Assembly: GCA_900772705.1 (NCBI GenBank)
Contig: CAAGRQ010000218.1
Location: 1 to 6,782 of the forward strand
DNA: 6,782 bases
Source: Clostridia bacterium
Lineage (GTDB): Bacteria; Bacillota; Clostridia; Oscillospirales; Acutalibacteraceae
Direction: 5' to 3'
Shown: piece after piece, positions 1 to 5,963 of the stretch
Layout of the letters: each line of letters opens with the position of its first letter
How positions within the stretch are numbered: position 1 is the first letter of the stretch
Translations under genes and position numbers: made by a program
The notes under the pieces: generated by a model
Told to the model about the DNA's origin: nothing
What the model saw: the letters and a program-made list of their open reading frames with translations, nothing else
Database searches by the model: none

Positions 1-367
1 CACAACTGATTGTGAAATAGAAATCAACATCGCTTGCCTCGCTGAGACCCGAAAGCATCTCAAAGAACTGAGGCAACTTGCTGTAATCTCTGCCGACAAT
101 CTTAAATGTAGCATCTATAAGAATATCGGTAACATCATAGTTTCCTGCACAGATACCTGCGAGGAAGCCGTAGAAAGCCTTATGACCGTTAATTGCATAG
201 GTCTCTGTCTCGAGGAGTCTTGCTTTAGATGAAATATCATAAGTAAGTTTAGGTTCCTTCTCGATGCAAACAATGTTGCCGTCAGAGTTTTCTACACAAG
301 AATTAACAAGGTCGATGAGTTTCTTTGTCTTTCCTGCGCCTTTGTTGCCAATAATAAGTTTAATCAT
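1..367 (-). CDS. Small P-loop ATP-binding protein of unknown function, 3' end cut by window edge
   Basis: This is an open frame of 122 codons from an ATG at 365-367 that is still open at the left edge, so the C-terminus is missing. The protein starts MIKLIIGNKGAGKT: a Walker A motif (GNKGAGKT, residues 7-14) directly after a short hydrophobic beta strand. A possible Walker B strand follows at about residues 91-96 (DILIDA), and a further strand FYFTIS lies near 116-120. This order suits a small P-loop NTPase fold. A well-formed AGGAGG lies at 376-381, eight bases before the start codon, which fixes the start. The gene follows pgi by 43 bases in the same direction. I recall similar short proteins in Clostridia annotated only as ATP-binding or, misleadingly, PilT-like proteins. 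No substrate or partner can be read from the sequence. The coding call is firm; the function is unknown beyond likely nucleotide binding. Confidence 0.85.
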   Translation of the reverse strand, partial: MIKLIIGNKGAGKTKKLIDLVNSCVENSDGNIVCIEKEPKLTYDISSKARLLETETYAINGHKAFYGFLAGICAGNYDVTDILIDATFKIVGRDYSKLPQFFEMLSGLSEASDVDFYFTISC

Positions 368-407
368 TTTTATTTCCTCCTGTATAGGTAAATAACTTTC
401 TAACCAT

Positions 408-436
408 ATATTAGCATAAACCTAATTGTTTTTCAA
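408..436 (-). promoter_or_regulatory. Candidate internal promoter for the P-loop gene, overlapping the end of pgi
   Basis: On the minus strand there is TTGAAA (431-436) then 17 bases then TAATAT (408-413), with TG one base before the -10 box as in an extended -10 element. The first three bases of the -10 box are the TAA stop codon of pgi. Transcription would begin about 33 bases before the P-loop start codon. The -35 matches consensus 5 of 6 but the -10 only 4 of 6, and the DNA is AT-rich, so chance is possible. The alternative is that the P-loop gene is simply read through from pgi. Confidence 0.3.
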
Positions 437-1757
437 GGTTTTCTTTTTCACTTTCATAGCCCGGCTTACCGAGAAGAGCAAACATATTCTTCTTGTAACT
501 TTCAACGCCCGGCTGATTGAACGGATTTACGCCCAAAATATAGCCCGAAATCGCACAAGCCTTTTCGAGGAAATAAATAAGATAGCCGATATTTGCGGCG
601 TCTTTCTTTTCGACTTCAAGAACAAGATTGCCTACTCCGCCCTCTGTATGTGCAAGAAGTGTGCCCTGTCTTGCCTTATCGTTTACGAAGCTCATCTTTT
701 CACCCGAGAGGAAGTTAAGTCCGTCAAGGTTGCCCTCCTGCTCGCCGATAACATAATCGTCATCGCACTCGTTAAACTTAATTACAGTCTCAAACATAAG
801 ACCTGCGCCCGATTCCTGAATATACTGACCGAGTGAATGAAGGTCGGTGGAGAAAACGCATGAGGTCGGGAAAAGACCCTTTCCGTCCTTGCCCTCGCTC
901 TCGCCGAAAAGCTGTTTAATCCATTCGTTAAACATAGCCATATCCGGCTCAAACGAAATAAAGTTTTCAAGTTTAAGACCCTTATTGTAGAAGCAGTTTC
1001 TTACTGCGGCATAATTAAGGCAATCGTTTTCATTTATGTCCTCACTGCAAAGTTCGTTTTGTGCCTTTGCGGCGCCTGCCATAAGTTCGTCAATATCAAC
1101 GCCCGAAACAGCGATGGGAAGAAGACCTACTGCCGTAAGAACGGAAAATCTGCCGCCTACATCGTCGGGTACAACAAATGTCTCGTAACCCTCTGTATCT
1201 GCAAGTTCTTTAAGAGTACCCTTATGAGCGTCTGTTGTGCAGAAAATTCTCTTTTGAGCCTCTTCCTTAGAATACTTGCTGTTTACCAAATCTCTGAAAA
1301 CTCTGAATGCGATAGCCGGCTCTGTGGTAGTGCCGCTCTTTGAAATAACATTTACGCAGATATCCTTACCCTCGCAGAGCCTTACGGTTTCGTTAAGTTT
1401 AGCAGGACTGATGGAATTACCGATGAATAAAATCTGCGGTGTGTCCTTTGCAAGAAGATTATAGTTAGACGACTTAACTGCCTCGATAACCGCTCTTGCG
1501 CCGAGATAAGAGCCGCCGATACCGATAACAACCAAAACGTCGGAGTTATTCTTAATATACTCTGCCGACTTCTTAATTCTTGCAAATTCTTCTTTATCGT
1601 AATTTGTAGGCAAATCAATCCAACCCAAAAAATCGTTGCCCTCGCCTGTTTTTGACATAAGGGTATGCATTGCCTCAACAGCCTTTGGTGCCATAGCATC
1701 AACATCGGACACTGAAACAACATTCTTACTGTATGTTGAATTAAATCTAAGTGACAT
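411..1757 (-). CDS. pgi: Glucose-6-phosphate isomerase
   Basis: The enzyme interconverts glucose 6-phosphate and fructose 6-phosphate in the cytoplasm, at the entry of glycolysis and in gluconeogenesis. At 448 residues it has the length of the shorter Firmicutes-type enzyme rather than the roughly 550-residue enterobacterial or animal form. The first sugar-phosphate-binding (SIS) half contains GIGGSYLGARA (79-89) and SKSGTTTEPA (139-148). The first family signature, DVGGRFSVLTAVGL, is at 199-212 and the second, GYILGVNPFNQPGVESYK, at 405-422. By comparison with known isomerases the catalytic residues should be Glu286 (in GESEGK), His307 (in STDLHSLGQ) and Lys422; all are present. The ATG at 1755-1757 is preceded by AAGAGG eight bases upstream. 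The gene lies 67 bases after the carboxypeptidase gene in the same direction, with its own promoter in the gap, and is followed by the P-loop gene. It looks intact and functional. Confidence 0.98.
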   Translation of the reverse strand: MSLRFNSTYSKNVVSVSDVDAMAPKAVEAMHTLMSKTGEGNDFLGWIDLPTNYDKEEFARIKKSAEYIKNNSDVLVVIGIGGSYLGARAVIEAVKSSNYNLLAKDTPQILFIGNSISPAKLNETVRLCEGKDICVNVISKSGTTTEPAIAFRVFRDLVNSKYSKEEAQKRIFCTTDAHKGTLKELADTEGYETFVVPDDVGGRFSVLTAVGLLPIAVSGVDIDELMAGAAKAQNELCSEDINENDCLNYAAVRNCFYNKGLKLENFISFEPDMAMFNEWIKQLFGESEGKDGKGLFPTSCVFSTDLHSLGQYIQESGAGLMFETVIKFNECDDDYVIGEQEGNLDGLNFLSGEKMSFVNDKARQGTLLAHTEGGVGNLVLEVEKKDAANIGYLIYFLEKACAISGYILGVNPFNQPGVESYKKNMFALLGKPGYESEKENLEKQLGLC

Positions 1758-1788
1758 TTCAAAAACCTCTTAATACATAATTTTAGAT

Positions 1789-1817
1789 ATAATACAACAT
1801 ATTGCGAAAAAAATCAA
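1789..1817 (-). promoter_or_regulatory. Probable sigma-A-type promoter of pgi
   Basis: The minus strand reads TTGATT (1812-1817), a 17-base spacer, then TATTAT (1789-1794). Four of six and five of six bases match the -35 and -10 consensus with ideal spacing. Transcription would start near 1782, giving a leader of about 25 bases that contains the AAGAGG ribosome binding site of pgi. It sits entirely between the stop codon of the carboxypeptidase gene and pgi, and no terminator hairpin is visible ahead of it, so readthrough from upstream could add to its output. Confidence 0.6.
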
Positions 1818-1824
1818 CAACAAA

Positions 1825-2967
1825 TCAAATATTTCTTACCATATTCCAAAGCACATCAAAGAAAGTAATTTTATCAATATTCTCCCCCGCCGTTAATGTA
1901 ACAGAGGCAACGCTTTCGCCGTCACAGAGAACCTCAACGGTTCCGAGTTTATCGCCGTAGTGTACGGGAGCGGCTATGCTTTCGGATATATTATATTTGT
2001 ATTCAATATTATTGTTTCCCTTTTTGAGCGTAATTTTTGTCATATCGGGATATATAGGCGTGACAGACTTTTTTATGCCGTTATTTACTTTTACCGGAGT
2101 CAACTGAGTTTCGTCAATTTGCGCTACGAAAGATTTATAATTTGCAAAACCGATATCGAGCAAATATGCGGCGGTGTCAAATCTGTTGTCGCTCGTGTCC
2201 GAACCGAGAACAACAGCCACCAAATTAAGGTCATCCCTGCTAGCGGTTGCGGCAACACAAAAGCCCGCATTCGAGGTTGTTCCGGTTTTCAGTCCGGTTA
2301 TACCGTCATATGTATTAACGAGTTTATTGGTATTATTAAGTTCTGTTTTGCCGTCTCTGAGCGAATCCAGCCAAACGGTGGAATATTTTTTCACTATATC
2401 GTACTTCATAACCTCACTTGCGATAACGGCTAGGTCATAGGCGGACGAATAGTGAGCCTTAACGGTATCGTCAAGCCCCGTACAATTTTCAAAATTAGTG
2501 TGCTCGAGTCCGAGTTCCTTTGCCTTATCGTTCATCATTTTAACAAAAGCGACACTGCTGCCTGCCACATATTCGCCGAGAGCGGTGCAGGCATCATTTG
2601 CACTGGCTATAATAACAGCACGCAGAAGTTCATCAACCGTCATCTTTTCTCCGACTTCAAGCCATATCTGAGAGCCGCCCATAGAAACAGCGTTCTTTGA
2701 GGCTGTCACCTCATCAAGAAGCGTGATTTTTTCGCTGTCAAGTGCCTCGAGAATAATCAGCAGAGACATTATTTTTGTAACCGACGCAGGAGAAAGTTCT
2801 TCGTTTTCGTTCATTTTATAAAGCACTTCTTTACTGTCCGTGTCCATTAAAACAACAGCCTTTGCGTGAATATGCTCATCTGTACCGTTATCCTCGGCGG
2901 CATAGGAATAAATCGGGCATACAAGCAAAAGACTTACAGATACCAAAATACTTACCAATCTTTTCAT
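1825..2967 (-). CDS. dacF: D-alanyl-D-alanine carboxypeptidase (low-molecular-weight penicillin-binding protein, DacF/PBP5 type)
   Basis: Enzymes of this family (peptidase family S11) remove the terminal D-alanine from peptidoglycan pentapeptides outside the membrane and so limit cross-linking. With the ATG at 2965-2967 the protein has 380 residues. A signal peptide is clear: MKR, a hydrophobic stretch at about 5-20, and a likely cut after SYA at residue 23. The three active-site motifs are intact: SVTK (Ser62 nucleophile, Lys65), SAN (122-124) and KTG (227-229). Residues from about 280 resemble the beta-rich PBP5 C-terminal domain, and the last 15 (ITFFDVLWNMVRNI) could form the amphipathic helix that tethers such enzymes to the membrane. 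Cys17 lacks a proper lipobox. An upstream in-frame GTG at 2977-2979 would add four residues but would use up the ribosome binding site. In Bacillus dacF is linked to the spoIIA operon; here it stands alone, so a sporulation role is not shown. The exact paralogue name is a best guess within the family. Confidence 0.95.
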   Translation of the reverse strand: MKRLVSILVSVSLLLVCPIYSYAAEDNGTDEHIHAKAVVLMDTDSKEVLYKMNENEELSPASVTKIMSLLIILEALDSEKITLLDEVTASKNAVSMGGSQIWLEVGEKMTVDELLRAVIIASANDACTALGEYVAGSSVAFVKMMNDKAKELGLEHTNFENCTGLDDTVKAHYSSAYDLAVIASEVMKYDIVKKYSTVWLDSLRDGKTELNNTNKLVNTYDGITGLKTGTTSNAGFCVAATASRDDLNLVAVVLGSDTSDNRFDTAAYLLDIGFANYKSFVAQIDETQLTPVKVNNGIKKSVTPIYPDMTKITLKKGNNNIEYKYNISESIAAPVHYGDKLGTVEVLCDGESVASVTLTAGENIDKITFFDVLWNMVRNI

Positions 2968-2972
2968 AAATA

Positions 2973-2980
2973 TCACCACT
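2973..2980 (-). promoter_or_regulatory. Ribosome binding site that decides the carboxypeptidase start
   Basis: The minus strand reads AGTGGTGA, whose GGTGA core (2973-2977) lies five bases before the ATG at 2965-2967. The upstream alternative GTG at 2977-2979 lies within this sequence and has only AT-rich DNA in front of it, so the ATG and the MKRLVSIL signal-peptide start are preferred. Confidence 0.5.
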
Positions 2981-2998
2981 TATTTATATTCAAAAAAT

Positions 2999-3027
2999 AT
3001 TGTAATAATAACGAAAGTTTGTTATAA
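2999..3027 (-). promoter_or_regulatory. Weak candidate promoter of the carboxypeptidase gene
   Basis: The minus strand carries TACAAT (2999-3004; five of six to the -10 consensus) with TTATAA (3022-3027; three of six to the -35 consensus) 17 bases upstream. A start near 2992 would leave a leader of about 25 bases. A second box, TATAAA, closer to the gene would leave too short a leader. No match to the sporulation sigma factor patterns F or G was found by eye. The element overlaps the oppositely directed mtaB promoter. Confidence 0.3.
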
Positions 3028-3028
3028 T
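3000..3028 (+). promoter_or_regulatory. Probable sigma-A-type promoter of mtaB with extended -10
   Basis: TTGTAA (3000-3005; four of six), a 17-base spacer and a perfect TATAAT (3023-3028) are present, with TG at 3020-3021 placed as in an extended -10 element. The predicted start near 3035 gives a leader of about 19 bases, just enough for the GGGAGG ribosome binding site at 3042-3047. This is the best-looking promoter in the window. Confidence 0.7.
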
Positions 3029-3053
3029 AATCTAAATTTTTGGGAGGCGAAAA

Positions 3054-4340
3054 ATGAAGGCAGCATTTTACACACTCGGTTGCAAGGTCAATCAGTACGA
3101 AACGGAATATATGACCGAACTGCTGAAAAACGCAGGTTTTGAAATTGTCAGCCACAACGAGGAAGCGGACTATTACATAATAAATTCATGCACGGTTACG
3201 GCAACCGCAGACCAAAAGACAAGGCAGAACGTAAGAAAATTCAAACGCCAACACCCAAACGCCGCCGTAATACTCACAGGCTGTATGCCGCAGGCATTTC
3301 CCGAACAGGCAAAAGAACTGTTTGATGCGGATATTGTTTTATCCAACAAAAACAACGACGACATACTTAACCTGATAAACGAATACAGTATCAATCACAA
3401 CAGAATAGTGAGAATCAACAAGCACGAAAAAGGCGACGGTTTTCAAAAATGCACCATCAGCGGTTTTAACGAGAGGATAAGAGCCTTTGTAAAAATCGAG
3501 GACGGCTGTGACAGATTCTGTTCTTACTGCATCATTCCGACCTCGAGAGGCAGAGTAAGAAGCAAGGCGCCCGAGGACTTAAAAAAAGAGGCAGAACTGC
3601 TTGCGTCTCACGGAATAAAGGAGATTGTTCTGGTTGGAATTAACCTCTCGTCATACGGTAAAGGCGAAGATTTTGATATGGTGGACGCCATCAAAATATG
3701 CTGTGAAACCGAGGGCATTAAGCGTGTAAGGCTCGGCTCCCTTGAGCCAGACCACATAACCGACGATGTAATCGAAAGAATGGCAAAATGCGAAAAGTTA
3801 TGTCCGCAATTTCATATTTCGCTTCAAAGCGGCTGTAACAAAACCCTTAAAGATATGAACAGGCACTACACTGCCGAGGAATACAAGGCTCTGTGCGACA
3901 AACTCCGCTCAGCATTCAAGGACGCAACGATTACAACGGACGTAATGGTGGGCTTTAACGAGGAAAGCGAGGAGGACTTTTACGAGTCGCTTAGATTCGT
4001 TAACGGCATCGGCTTTGAAAAAGTACATGTTTTTCCTTACTCGGAAAGGAAGTCAACCGCCGCTTCAAAAAAGGGCGACAGCGTTTCCAAAAAAGAAAAG
4101 GAACACCGTGCCTCGATTATGATAGAAGAAACGGACAAAACGAGGCACGAATACTTTAACTCTCTTATTGGCAGTGAGCAGGAAGTTCTTTTTGAAAACG
4201 AAATCGAACCAGGGATATATCAAGGTTACACGAGAGGTTATGTTCCCGTAAGAATGAAGTCCGACAAAAATATTATCGGTCAGGAAATAAACGTAATTAT
4301 AAAGACTGCCGATGCGATAAACGACTGCTGTTACGCATAA
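3054..4340 (+). CDS. mtaB: tRNA (N6-threonylcarbamoyladenosine-37 C2) methylthiotransferase MtaB
   Basis: MtaB converts t6A at position 37 of ANN-decoding tRNAs to ms2t6A, using S-adenosylmethionine and two iron-sulphur clusters in the cytoplasm. The 428-residue protein has the three-domain build of the family. The N-terminal UPF0004 domain begins FYTLGCKVNQYET and holds the three ligands of the auxiliary cluster, Cys10, Cys46 (NSCTVT) and Cys77 (TGCMPQ). The radical SAM domain has CDRFCSYC, with cluster ligands Cys152, Cys156 and Cys159, followed by IIPTSRGRVRS. The last 60 or so residues form a TRAM-like RNA-binding domain (about 373-417). NQYET near the N-terminus and TADQKTRQ match MtaB better than its relatives MiaB and RimO. 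GGGAGG at 3042-3047 lies six bases before the ATG. The gene is a lone transcription unit, divergent from the carboxypeptidase gene and convergent with the GHL10 gene 15 bases downstream. The C-terminus ends CCYA; the two cysteines there are not needed for known chemistry. Confidence 0.95.
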   Translation: MKAAFYTLGCKVNQYETEYMTELLKNAGFEIVSHNEEADYYIINSCTVTATADQKTRQNVRKFKRQHPNAAVILTGCMPQAFPEQAKELFDADIVLSNKNNDDILNLINEYSINHNRIVRINKHEKGDGFQKCTISGFNERIRAFVKIEDGCDRFCSYCIIPTSRGRVRSKAPEDLKKEAELLASHGIKEIVLVGINLSSYGKGEDFDMVDAIKICCETEGIKRVRLGSLEPDHITDDVIERMAKCEKLCPQFHISLQSGCNKTLKDMNRHYTAEEYKALCDKLRSAFKDATITTDVMVGFNEESEEDFYESLRFVNGIGFEKVHVFPYSERKSTAASKKGDSVSKKEKEHRASIMIEETDKTRHEYFNSLIGSEQEVLFENEIEPGIYQGYTRGYVPVRMKSDKNIIGQEINVIIKTADAINDCCYA

Positions 4341-4355
4341 ATCGGAAGTTCAAAA

Positions 4356-5552
4356 TCAATCATTCAAAGCGTCACGCATTGAGGATACCTCATCTTTAAT
4401 CTCATCATCGTCAAGATATGAGTAGGAAAAGATGTAGTATCCTTTTATTTTATCGAGTTTTGAGAGATAAATAATCTGACGAGAAATAATATCGTGATTA
4501 TCGACAAATTCATTTTTGATACTCTCATCTTCCGAGGCGGCGTATTCGTCAACTTTGGAGCATTTATAAAGCGGAAGCCCGACATACAAATCGACCTTTG
4601 AATCACGCATAAGAGCAATCCATTTTTTCGTTGTAAACATAAAAGGCTGTTTTACATTTCTGAAACCGAAATAAATCTGAGGACATACATAATCAACATA
4701 GCCGTCCTCGCTTACCCACTTTTCGATATCGGCATAGAGAGAAGAATAGTCATTTTCTATATCCGAGGCAGGGCTGATACCGAAGCGAATATCGGAATTT
4801 ACTTTTTTAATCGCTTTATAAACGGATTTTATAAGAGACGAGACATTATCACGCCGCCAGTCACCAACAGACAAATCGCCGCCGTTTTTCTTATATTTTT
4901 CATAGGCATCGCTGTCGAAATCGGCATCTGAAGTCGGATAAAAATAATCGTCAAAATGAATGCCGTCAACCGAATAATTTTCGGCTATTTCCTTAACGCC
5001 GTTTACAATCAATTCGTTTACTTCTTTATAGGCGGGGTTAAAATAAAGTTTACCGCCGCACTCCTTAACATATTCCTTTGTATTCTCGCCGTTGTGCCAT
5101 TTAAGTGCAATATTATTTTCGCAAAGTTTTAAGTAATCGTTATCCTGACTGACTCTGTAAGGATTTATCCAAGCCTCGATTTTTAGTTTATATTTATCCG
5201 AAAGTTCGCACATAATTTGCAAAGGGTCATAGTTCATCTCCTCGCCCTGAGTGCCGTTAAAATACTCGCTGACGGGAAAATATGATGAAAAATAAAAAGC
5301 ATCGGCGCAGGGTCTGACCTGCACGGTTACAGTATTGAAACCGAATTTATGCAACTTCTCAAATGCCGCCGACACGGCTTTTTTGAAACTCTGCTCATCA
5401 TTTCCCTTTGTAAACTCGGAAAGTTCATAATACGCCATCCAGACGGCTTTTACGGTTGAATTTTCATTTTCTTTATCGTGCTTAATATTTTGAGCCGAGC
5501 AGGAGCAAAAAACGGCAGATATAATAATTAATGCGATAATTAATTTTTTCAC
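4356..5552 (-). CDS. Exported, probably lipid-anchored GHL10 (DUF187/YngK-type) glycoside-hydrolase-like protein
   Basis: The 398-residue protein has a typical export signal (MKK then a hydrophobic run to about residue 15) with Cys16 and Cys18. FCSC ending at Cys18 is an imperfect lipobox, so a lipoprotein is likely but not certain. From residue 34 it follows the glycosyl-hydrolase-like 10 fold, a TIM barrel: AVWMAYYEL (36-44), GFNTVTVQVRP (71-81), IEAWINPYRVS (125-135), VDGIHFDDYFYP (195-206), FGISPASD (257-264) and YVDYVCPQIYFGF (285-297). The paired aspartates Asp201 and Asp202 are the most likely catalytic region. Some relatives are thought to act on cell-wall glycans, but substrate is not readable here. 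The start is a GTG at 5550-5552, the only sensible one given the signal peptide, with GGGAAG (5560-5565) seven bases upstream. It is divergent from the zinc-ribbon gene and convergent with mtaB. Family assignment is firm; the activity is inferred. Confidence 0.9.
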   Translation of the reverse strand: MKKLIIALIIISAVFCSCSAQNIKHDKENENSTVKAVWMAYYELSEFTKGNDEQSFKKAVSAAFEKLHKFGFNTVTVQVRPCADAFYFSSYFPVSEYFNGTQGEEMNYDPLQIMCELSDKYKLKIEAWINPYRVSQDNDYLKLCENNIALKWHNGENTKEYVKECGGKLYFNPAYKEVNELIVNGVKEIAENYSVDGIHFDDYFYPTSDADFDSDAYEKYKKNGGDLSVGDWRRDNVSSLIKSVYKAIKKVNSDIRFGISPASDIENDYSSLYADIEKWVSEDGYVDYVCPQIYFGFRNVKQPFMFTTKKWIALMRDSKVDLYVGLPLYKCSKVDEYAASEDESIKNEFVDNHDIISRQIIYLSKLDKIKGYYIFSYSYLDDDEIKDEVSSMRDALND

Positions 5553-5581
5553 TTGAACACTTCCCGTTAATATTGTATTAT
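5553..5581 (+). promoter_or_regulatory. Probable sigma-A-type promoter of the zinc-ribbon gene
   Basis: TTGAAC (5553-5558; four of six), a 17-base spacer and TATTAT (5576-5581; five of six) are present. Transcription would begin near 5588, about 26 bases before the ATG. The -35 box abuts the start codon of the divergent GHL10 gene, so the two genes share one 61-base control region. Confidence 0.5.
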
Positions 5582-5582
5582 A
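5577..5582 (-). promoter_or_regulatory. Candidate -10 box of the GHL10 gene
   Basis: A perfect TATAAT on the minus strand would give a leader of about 20 bases to the GTG start. No recognisable -35 box lies 15-19 bases upstream, where the sequence is a T- and C-rich run. It may be a sigma-A promoter that relies on an activator, or a promoter for another sigma factor. It overlaps the -10 box of the opposite promoter. Confidence 0.35.
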
Positions 5583-5613
5583 TAAAAGAAAGAAAACGAA
5601 AGGCTGTGATAAA

Positions 5614-5907
5614 ATGGATTACAGACTCGGCAAAAGTCTGAGAATAATCGAGAGAGGGCAAACCGTTAAACTCGAATGTCCGAAATGTAAAAAGAAAGTT
5701 TTATTCTCTGTATTCACCAACAACGATACAAAATTGACAGCCTCACTTCCCTTTATCACGAACGAGGACGTATACTTTTTGGTTTGTCCCGAATGTGCAG
5801 GCGTTTTCGGAGTTGACAATGCAAAAGGCAAAAATTTCAAAAAGGGCGAAAAACTCGCAATCGGAAATTTCGACCTGAATGAATTAAAAGAATTCAAGAC
5901 AAAGTAA
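5614..5907 (+). CDS. Small zinc-ribbon-like protein of unknown function
   Basis: A 97-residue protein with two CxxC pairs, CPKC (Cys22, Cys25) and CPEC (Cys58, Cys61), 32 residues apart, which is the arrangement of a four-cysteine zinc ribbon. Each pair sits in a turn flanked by beta-like strands (VKLECPKCKKKVLFSVF and VYFLVCPECAGVFGV). The tail (about 71-97) is rich in lysine and has no cysteine; it could bind nucleic acid or protein, but this is a guess. There is no signal peptide or membrane segment, so it is likely cytoplasmic. The ATG at 5614-5616 has a weak AAAGG (5599-5603) ten bases upstream. I do not recognise a named family. The gene is single, has its own candidate promoter, and ends 12 bases before the terminator shared with spoIVA. 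The cysteine spacing supports a real gene despite a long frame on the other strand. Confidence 0.8.
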   Translation: MDYRLGKSLRIIERGQTVKLECPKCKKKVLFSVFTNNDTKLTASLPFITNEDVYFLVCPECAGVFGVDNAKGKNFKKGEKLAIGNFDLNELKEFKTK

Positions 5908-5918
5908 CAAATATTATC

Positions 5919-5960
5919 AAACAGGCAGCAGATATTTTGATGTATCCGCCGCCTGTTTTT
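5919..5960. terminator. Bidirectional hairpin terminator between the zinc-ribbon gene and spoIVA
   Basis: The arms AAACAGGC (5919-5926) and GCCTGTTT (5951-5958) pair fully. Inside, GC (5928-5929) pairs with GC (5948-5949) and GATA (5931-5934) with TATC (5943-5946), closing an eight-base loop. On the plus strand the stem has two A-C mismatches and ends in a run of five T (5956-5960), right after the zinc-ribbon stop. On the minus strand the same two positions become G-U pairs, giving an unbroken stem of 16 pairs, followed by TTT and AT-rich sequence, right after the spoIVA stop. It therefore probably ends both transcripts. Confidence 0.85.
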
Positions 5961-5963
5961 CAT

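Noticed and set aside
426..836. 136-codon open frame on the plus strand inside pgi
   Set aside because: It lies wholly antisense to a gene with all catalytic residues intact, has no ribosome binding site and resembles no protein I know.
1382..1762. 126-codon minus-strand frame overlapping the 5' part of pgi in another frame
   Set aside because: It is a shifted-frame shadow of pgi with no family motif.
1960..2433. 157-codon plus-strand frame antisense to the carboxypeptidase gene
   Set aside because: The opposite frame carries the intact SxxK, SxN and KTG motifs; this one has no motif or start signals.
4368..4402. Small inverted repeat GAGGATACCTC near the 3' end of the GHL10 gene as a terminator for mtaB
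   Set aside because: The stem is only four pairs with a three-base loop and no T-run follows; it is within coding sequence.
5619..5963. 114-codon minus-strand frame opposite the zinc-ribbon gene
   Set aside because: It begins one base beyond the spoIVA stop and reads straight through the terminator hairpin; the plus-strand frame has the paired CxxC motifs and a promoter.
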